64,000 bases of DNA from Herbiconiux sp. (lineage in GTDB: Bacteria > Actinomycetota > Actinomycetes > Actinomycetales > Microbacteriaceae). The stretch spans positions 200,668 to 264,667 of the forward strand of contig NZ_SCVE01000018.1 in NCBI RefSeq assembly GCF_004297105.1, in the 5' to 3' direction. Below are positions 59,395 through 64,000 of the stretch, piece by piece. The position numbers and the translations under genes were made by a program. A model generated the notes under the pieces. The model was not told the DNA's origin, did no database searches, and saw nothing but the letters and a program-made list of their open reading frames with translations. The first letter of the stretch is position 1. Each line of letters opens with the position of its first letter.

Positions 59395-60444
59395 TTACTT
59401 CGAGGCCAGCGTGAGCGTGAGCTTCGAGGTGTAGGTACCGGCCGGCATGTTCGACGGGGAGACGAACTGCAGGTCGGCGTTGAGCTTCACGGCACCGGAT
59501 GCGGCCGTCGAGTTCGACTGGGCGAACAGCGACGGGTACGAGGCCGAGCCGGCCACCTGGGCGGCCGAGACGGTCACGTTGGCGTTCGTGCCCACGAGCT
59601 TCGGCGCGACGCCGAGCTGCGAGGCCGCGATGACCTTGGTGTTGTCGGCCGCGTTGGTGAACTGCGTGACCGTGGTGGTCAGAGTCCAGCCCGGGTGCGA
59701 GGTGTAGCGCTCATCGGTGACGGTGAACTCGCCGAGAGTACCGGTCGAGGTCGAGAGACCGTTGACCATGGCGGGGTTGCCGATGGCCGCGGTGGTGACC
59801 GACGGAGCCGACAGGCTGAGGGCGCCGTCGGGAGCCGACATCGTGGTGGCGTTCAGGTTCACGTCGAACGAGTTCGCCGAGGGCTCCTCGGGGGTCGTCG
59901 CCGTGGGGGTCGCGAACGTCCACGCGCCGCCGGGCGCCACGGTGATGTACGTGTAGTACACGCCGCCGTCGGCCACGGTGAGCTGGTTGTTCTTCATGAA
60001 GGCGAAGCCGACGCTGAAGTTACCACCGGCACGAACGGTGGCCTGCGCGCCACCGGTCTGTGCGCTGAGCTGGAGCTGGGGAAGCCAGACATCCTTGCTG
60101 CCCTCGACGAAGTCGCTCAGACCGAACGCGATCCACTTGGTCTGGTCGAGCTCGTCGCCGCGGTTGGAGATGAAGGTACGCACCGAGGTGGCGTCGGAGG
60201 AGCCGGGGAACTTCGCCTCGACGTCGGTGTCGTTCGGGCGGCCGATGACGGCCTGCTCGAACGGCAGCGAGGTGCCGGGGGCGTAGATGTCTCCGTTGTT
60301 GGCGTCGGCGATGTACACCGGGCCCTTGGAGCCGACGGTCGCGACGGGCTCGCCGGCGGCCTGAGCGCTGAGCGCGCTGCCCGCGACGAGGGCGGCGGCG
60401 AGAACGCCGACGGCCGCGACGCGGATGGTTTTCGTGCGGAACAT
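59395..60444 (-). CDS. Secreted WxL-domain-like surface protein
   Basis: This 349-residue protein has a signal peptide (TIRVAAVGVLAAALVAGSAL, cleavage near AQAAG). The mature protein is Thr/Ser/Ala-rich and beta-rich. The C-terminal ~150 residues carry the WxL signature: HPGWTLTTTVTQF followed by AGTYTSKLTLTLASK at the very end. In Firmicutes the second motif usually has a Trp; here it is Leu, so this is a variant. It would bind the cell wall non-covalently. It is followed by a strong terminator, as expected of an abundant product. Confidence 0.77.
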   Translation of the reverse strand: MFRTKTIRVAAVGVLAAALVAGSALSAQAAGEPVATVGSKGPVYIADANNGDIYAPGTSLPFEQAVIGRPNDTDVEAKFPGSSDATSVRTFISNRGDELDQTKWIAFGLSDFVEGSKDVWLPQLQLSAQTGGAQATVRAGGNFSVGFAFMKNNQLTVADGGVYYTYITVAPGGAWTFATPTATTPEEPSANSFDVNLNATTMSAPDGALSLSAPSVTTAAIGNPAMVNGLSTSTGTLGEFTVTDERYTSHPGWTLTTTVTQFTNAADNTKVIAASQLGVAPKLVGTNANVTVSAAQVAGSASYPSLFAQSNSTAASGAVKLNADLQFVSPSNMPAGTYTSKLTLTLASK

Positions 60445-60463
60445 GGTGAGGATGCCTTTTCTG

Positions 60464-61561
60464 CTAGAGGGTGGCGAACGCGCGGATGAGGGTGGTGCTC
60501 GAGGGGGCGAGGAAGCCGAACTTGCGCTTGGCTGCTCCGGCGGTGCTGCTGAAGGTTCCGGTGTTGGTGAGGCTGAGTGCGTTGTCCGGGTTCAGCAGTG
60601 CTGCGAGGTTGGCGTCGTACTTGGCATCGCTGGGGTTGATGCGGGCGTACTCCACGACGAGGTAGGTGTCGCGGCCGAACGGAGCGGCGTTGTAGAACGA
60701 GGCGTTCGCCGCGAGAGCGGTGCCCGTTCCGGTGAAGGGAGCGACGCCGTTCGGCGACCCGAGCTTCACGTTGCTGCCGGCGGCGATGGTGCTGACGCCG
60801 GTGACGCCGTTCGTCTGGGCGATCCAGCTGGCGGCCGAGAACGGGATGATCTCGTCGGCCGCGAGGATCGACGCGTCGTTCTCCGGGGTGAGGTTGTTCA
60901 CGTCGTTGACGGTCGAACCGAGGGTGGTGACACCGATCGCGCTCAGGAAGAAGCTCCGGGTACCGGAGGTGCTCTGCGGGATGCGGGGCTTCACGGTGGT
61001 GGTGCCGATCACGACGGGCGTGTTCGACTCGTAGATCTGCTTGAGCTGAGCGGTGGTCAGCGAAGCGAGGTCGGAGTTGGTGCCGTTGTAGGCGTAGGCC
61101 ACGGCGTCACGGGCGTAGGGCACGTAGGCCAGCAGGCCGTTGGCGTTGGCGTTGCTGCCGGCGCCGCTCGACGAGCGGGCGATGTCGACCTGGCCGGTGA
61201 TGGCCTTGGCCGGAACGCCGGCGTTGCCGGAGTAGTTGGCACCGGTGATCGACGCGCGGAGAGCGGTCACACCGGCGCCGGAGCCGGACGGACGGCCGAA
61301 GAACGGGCCGCCCTGCTTGGTCTGGATGGCGGCGGTGCCGAAGGCGTCGAAGCCACCGATCGTGTTGCCGCCCGAGGTGATGCGGATGGACGAGCCACCG
61401 GCGCGGGTGCCGTTGATCAGCGCGTTGGTGGAGTCCTGGAGGGTGTCGGAGCCGACGAGCACGTAGCCGTTGGAGACGGGCTCCGCGTTCGCGGGAAGAG
61501 CGAGGCCGAGGCCCGCCAGAGCGACGCCGACGGCGGCGCCGATTGCGACCACTTTCTTCAT
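60464..61561 (-). CDS. Secreted PstS-like substrate-binding protein
   Basis: This 365-residue protein begins MKKVVAIGAAVGVALAGLGL, a clear signal peptide (cleavage at ANAEP). No lipobox Cys is present, so it is not a lipoprotein. The periplasmic-binding fold is supported by YVLVGSDTLQDSTNAL, the Ser/Gly-rich GRPSGSGAGVTAL and VDIARSSSGAG, as in PstS phosphate sites, and DAVAYAYNGTNSDLASLTTA. It should bind phosphate or another anion at the surface. It lies 118 nt after the larger PstS-like gene and 19 nt before the WxL gene. Confidence 0.82.
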   Translation of the reverse strand: MKKVVAIGAAVGVALAGLGLALPANAEPVSNGYVLVGSDTLQDSTNALINGTRAGGSSIRITSGGNTIGGFDAFGTAAIQTKQGGPFFGRPSGSGAGVTALRASITGANYSGNAGVPAKAITGQVDIARSSSGAGSNANANGLLAYVPYARDAVAYAYNGTNSDLASLTTAQLKQIYESNTPVVIGTTTVKPRIPQSTSGTRSFFLSAIGVTTLGSTVNDVNNLTPENDASILAADEIIPFSAASWIAQTNGVTGVSTIAAGSNVKLGSPNGVAPFTGTGTALAANASFYNAAPFGRDTYLVVEYARINPSDAKYDANLAALLNPDNALSLTNTGTFSSTAGAAKRKFGFLAPSSTTLIRAFATL

Positions 61562-61679
61562 CTTCACTTCGAGTTGTTCCTTTCGGGAAGGGTGACCGAG
61601 CGTCCGCGGCGCGGCAGCTTCGACTTGGGATCCCAGCGACCGCTGTGAGCGCGGGAATCGGGTCCAAGAATGAGGGGCA

Positions 61680-64000
61680 TCAGACACGTCTCCTGATGCG
61701 GGTGATGATGGGCACGGCGAGGGCGGCCAGCAACCCGGCGACGATCGCCAGAGGAACGGCCGCCGAGAGCGCTCCGATGTCGGCGTCGGCCTTCGTGGGA
61801 CTGCCGAGCAGGGAGCCGGATGCGGTACCCGTGGCCGACGGGTCCGATGCCGGGGCCGCCGCGGCCGGCACCGCTGCCGCTGCAGCGGGCGCCGCCGCAG
61901 CCGCGGGTGCGGCGGCCGCGGGGGCTGCGGCCGGGGCCGAGGTGGCTGTCGGAGCCTTCACCGGGCCGGCGGCGATCTTCGCGGCCGCCGCGATGGCCTG
62001 GGTCTGCCAGCCGGACGGGATCGGGGCGTACCCGGCCGGCAGGGTGCCGATCGCGGTGCCCTGCTCCTGACCGGAGGTGGCGGCGTAGTTGATGAAGTTC
62101 GCGTAGTCGGCGCGCACCGTGGCATCCGTCATGGCCGGATTGGCGGCGACGTATACGGCCATGGCGAGCGGATAGGCATCCGGAGCGCCCTTGGCCGCCG
62201 ACGACGTGGGGTCGAAGCGGTACACCTGGGGCTGCGCGGGGTCGGCCGTCATCGCGGCGGCCGCGGCGGCGAGCGAGTCGTCATCCGGCCCCACGAACTT
62301 GCCCGCCGGATTCAGCAGCTTCGCCTGAAAGACCTGGTACTTGGCCGCCGAGCCGGTGTCGGTGATGCCCATGACGCGCTGGAACCCGGGGAGGTTGCGG
62401 TCGGCCTTCTTGTACTTCGGCGGAACCGAGACCGCGTCCCAGTCGCCGAGGATCTGACCGTTGCCCCGGAGGATGAGCCGTGCGCTCGTGGCGAAGTCGT
62501 TCGTGTAGGGGCGCCAGGTGACCACGTTCACCGGCCCCTTGCCGGTGGAGTCGGTCGCCTGCTCGGTGGGGTCGCCCTTGGGGAAGTTGTCGCGGGGGTA
62601 GGTGATCATGGTGTCGCCCGTGCCCTGGGTGTGGAAGACGTCTGCATTCGGCGAGCTCCACGGGTTCACCTTCATGCCGTAGCCGTCATCCGCGCCATTG
62701 AGGAAGGCGACGGCGTCGGCGTCGGCGAGGATGTAGTCCCACACGGCCCGGGCGCTGTCCGAGCGTCCCTGCGGCACGATGAGGTCGGCGAGTGCGGGTG
62801 AGGCGATCGACTGGTACTGCCAGTCGCTGTCCTGGTTCACCGCGAGGAAGTCGGGGTCGAAGGTGATGCTCCGGGGATTGTTCCCCAGATGCGCCTTGTC
62901 CTTGGCCGAGCCGGGAACCGAGTCGGTGTAGGAGTACGTCAGCAGCTTGGCGAGGAGCCTCGGCGTGAGATTCATCGACTCGTACGGCAGCCGCTGCCGC
63001 CCCGTGACCTCGTCTTTGATGTCGGCCGGGATGTTCGCGAACTGGTTCACCTCGCGGTCGATCGAGAAGCCGATCGAGACGCCCGTCAAGGCGATCGGCG
63101 CGTACGTGAGCGAATCGGTGGTGTCGGGTGTGCTCAGGGCGCGCGATGTCAGAGCCATCGGTTTCGTGGCGGTGCCGCTGTTGGCCGCCTGGAGGGCATC
63201 CGACTCGGCCGAGACGATCGCGGTGTAGGCCGATCCGCCCTTGGCGCTGCAGAGGGTGGGCTGCCAGGAGGCGATGGCCACCGAGGGCAGCTCGCTGCCG
63301 GCCAGCTGGCGCTCCGTGCCGCCGATCTTGCAGCGGGAGTCGGCGGGGAGGAAGTCGAGCTTGATGGCGATGCGGTGCTTCCAGCTGTCCCAGAAGAGAC
63401 CGGAGTTGCGGATCGACGTCTCGTTGGCATCGTTCGTGCCGCGGGGCACCACCACGAGCCAGCACGCCAGGTGCGGTGTCTCCCCCTTGGCGTCCTTCTT
63501 GCTGGATCCGCAGCCGAGACCGGGCGACTGCACGACGGTCTGCATCTCGAACTTGACCGCGCCCGTGCCATCGGCGCCCGAACCGGCCCAGTTGATCTCG
63601 TTGGTCGTGAACTGGGTGAAGTACTGGTTGTTGTTGAGGTCGATCTTCTCGCTGGCGTCCTTCTTCGCGTCGGCGTAGACGTTCTGACCGGTGATGTCGT
63701 TGAGAACGACCTTCTCCACCGAGCCGCCGTCGGCGCCGTGGAACGGGATGCCCGTGTAGGTGGGGCTGTTGGTCGAGGTACCGGGGATCGTGTACGGAGC
63801 GTCCTGCTCGGGGATCGGGTTGCGGTAGCTCACGAGCGCGTCGCGCTGAGAGCCCTGTGACACGAAGCCGCCGTACTGGCAGGTGGTGCGGTCGGGGCCG
63901 CCGTCGGCATCCGTTCCCCAGCACTGCATGATCTGGAGGAAGTTCGAGCCCGCCGTACCCCCGGAGGGGGCTTCGGACTTGATGCCGCCGGTCCAGCTGA
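61680..64000 (-). CDS. Large membrane-anchored secreted protein with PstS-like domain (5' end cut by window)
   Basis: The frame is open from the right edge to the stop at 61680, giving about 773 visible residues; the start lies outside. The N-terminal visible part is Cys-containing (MQCWGTDADG, TTCQYGG, GLGCGSSKK, HLACWLVVV). From ~370 to ~640 it resembles a PstS binding domain (NNPRSITFDPDFLAVNQ, VMGITDTGSAAKYQVF, AYPLAMAVYVAANPAM, YANFINYAATSGQEQG). An Ala/Pro-rich linker, one membrane helix and the tail RIRRRV end the protein. It has no LPxTG signal, which fits an inactive sortase in the same cluster. Confidence 0.83.
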   Translation of the reverse strand, partial: SWTGGIKSEAPSGGTAGSNFLQIMQCWGTDADGGPDRTTCQYGGFVSQGSQRDALVSYRNPIPEQDAPYTIPGTSTNSPTYTGIPFHGADGGSVEKVVLNDITGQNVYADAKKDASEKIDLNNNQYFTQFTTNEINWAGSGADGTGAVKFEMQTVVQSPGLGCGSSKKDAKGETPHLACWLVVVPRGTNDANETSIRNSGLFWDSWKHRIAIKLDFLPADSRCKIGGTERQLAGSELPSVAIASWQPTLCSAKGGSAYTAIVSAESDALQAANSGTATKPMALTSRALSTPDTTDSLTYAPIALTGVSIGFSIDREVNQFANIPADIKDEVTGRQRLPYESMNLTPRLLAKLLTYSYTDSVPGSAKDKAHLGNNPRSITFDPDFLAVNQDSDWQYQSIASPALADLIVPQGRSDSARAVWDYILADADAVAFLNGADDGYGMKVNPWSSPNADVFHTQGTGDTMITYPRDNFPKGDPTEQATDSTGKGPVNVVTWRPYTNDFATSARLILRGNGQILGDWDAVSVPPKYKKADRNLPGFQRVMGITDTGSAAKYQVFQAKLLNPAGKFVGPDDDSLAAAAAAMTADPAQPQVYRFDPTSSAAKGAPDAYPLAMAVYVAANPAMTDATVRADYANFINYAATSGQEQGTAIGTLPAGYAPIPSGWQTQAIAAAAKIAAGPVKAPTATSAPAAAPAAAAPAAAAAPAAAAAVPAAAAPASDPSATGTASGSLLGSPTKADADIGALSAAVPLAIVAGLLAALAVPIITRIRRRV

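Noticed and set aside
1..64000. tRNA or rRNA genes, CRISPR arrays, prophage genes, riboswitches
   Set aside because: I looked for tRNA-like arms, spaced direct repeats and phage or transposase motifs in the intergenic gaps and found none; all gaps are under 300 bases.

Overview
This is a 64 kb window of high-GC chromosome from an actinobacterium, most likely a member of the Microbacteriaceae. The evidence is the strong G/C bias at third codon positions, many ATGA/GTGA-coupled genes, GTG starts, a kinase/PP2C/FHA/Ig-like surface cluster and WxL/DUF916 surface proteins. I cannot name the genus. I see no rRNA, tRNA, CRISPR, prophage or insertion sequence. Coding density is very high and no gap exceeds 300 bases.

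Layout. 1-9080 (minus): FHA protein, PP2C phosphatase, membrane Ser/Thr kinase and a very large Ig-like/FN3 surface protein that runs off the left edge. 9258-12546: Lrp regulator, class III aminotransferase and FAD amine oxidase, a likely amine (putrescine-type) catabolic operon. 12606-18000: small unknown proteins, DUF4192, YceI, a lytic-transglycosylase-like secreted protein and an AlkA-like glycosylase. 18137-22237: NUDIX-NYN fusion, then a tightly coupled operon of FolP2-type pterin-binding protein, RibD-C reductase, GNAT and TRIC-type channel. 22332-31329: DUF3516 helicase, S4 protein, giant coiled-coil protein, MFS pump with TetR, a second TetR, and a less GC-rich orphan secreted protein.

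31434-39045 is the most interesting locus. AGPS-like alkyl-DHAP synthase, PlsC acyltransferase and an SDR are transcribed leftward. A ferritin-like protein that has lost half of its metal ligands, a fatty acyl-CoA reductase-HAD fusion and an intact ferritin-like di-iron protein are transcribed rightward. A perfect palindrome lies inside the promoter between the two arms. Together these are nearly all the steps for glycerol ether lipids, and I propose an aerobic ether lipid/plasmalogen pathway that uses a soluble di-iron enzyme.

39092-55155: DUF1905 protein, LCP cell-wall ligase, small membrane protein, a Tag glycosylase variant, GNAT, VOC, acyl-CoA ligase, F420-type reductase, quinone oxidoreductase, CASTOR/POLLUX-like channel, a J-domain/NERD fusion, universal stress protein, SnoaL-like protein, LLM flavoenzyme, Ogt with an Ada-AlkA fusion, and an M4 protease of protealysin type overlapping an emfourin-like inhibitor gene.

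55184-64000 (minus): a surface-assembly cluster. It holds a large PstS-like secreted protein (cut by the right edge), a second PstS-like protein, a WxL protein, a DUF916 protein, an Ig-like membrane protein, a sortase homologue lacking all three catalytic residues, and a PstB ATPase with a long N-terminal extension. No PstA or PstC is visible.

At many genes a -10-like hexamer lies 5-7 nt before the start codon, which suggests widespread leaderless mRNAs. Several convergent gene junctions carry long imperfect palindromes or 16-bp tandem repeats.
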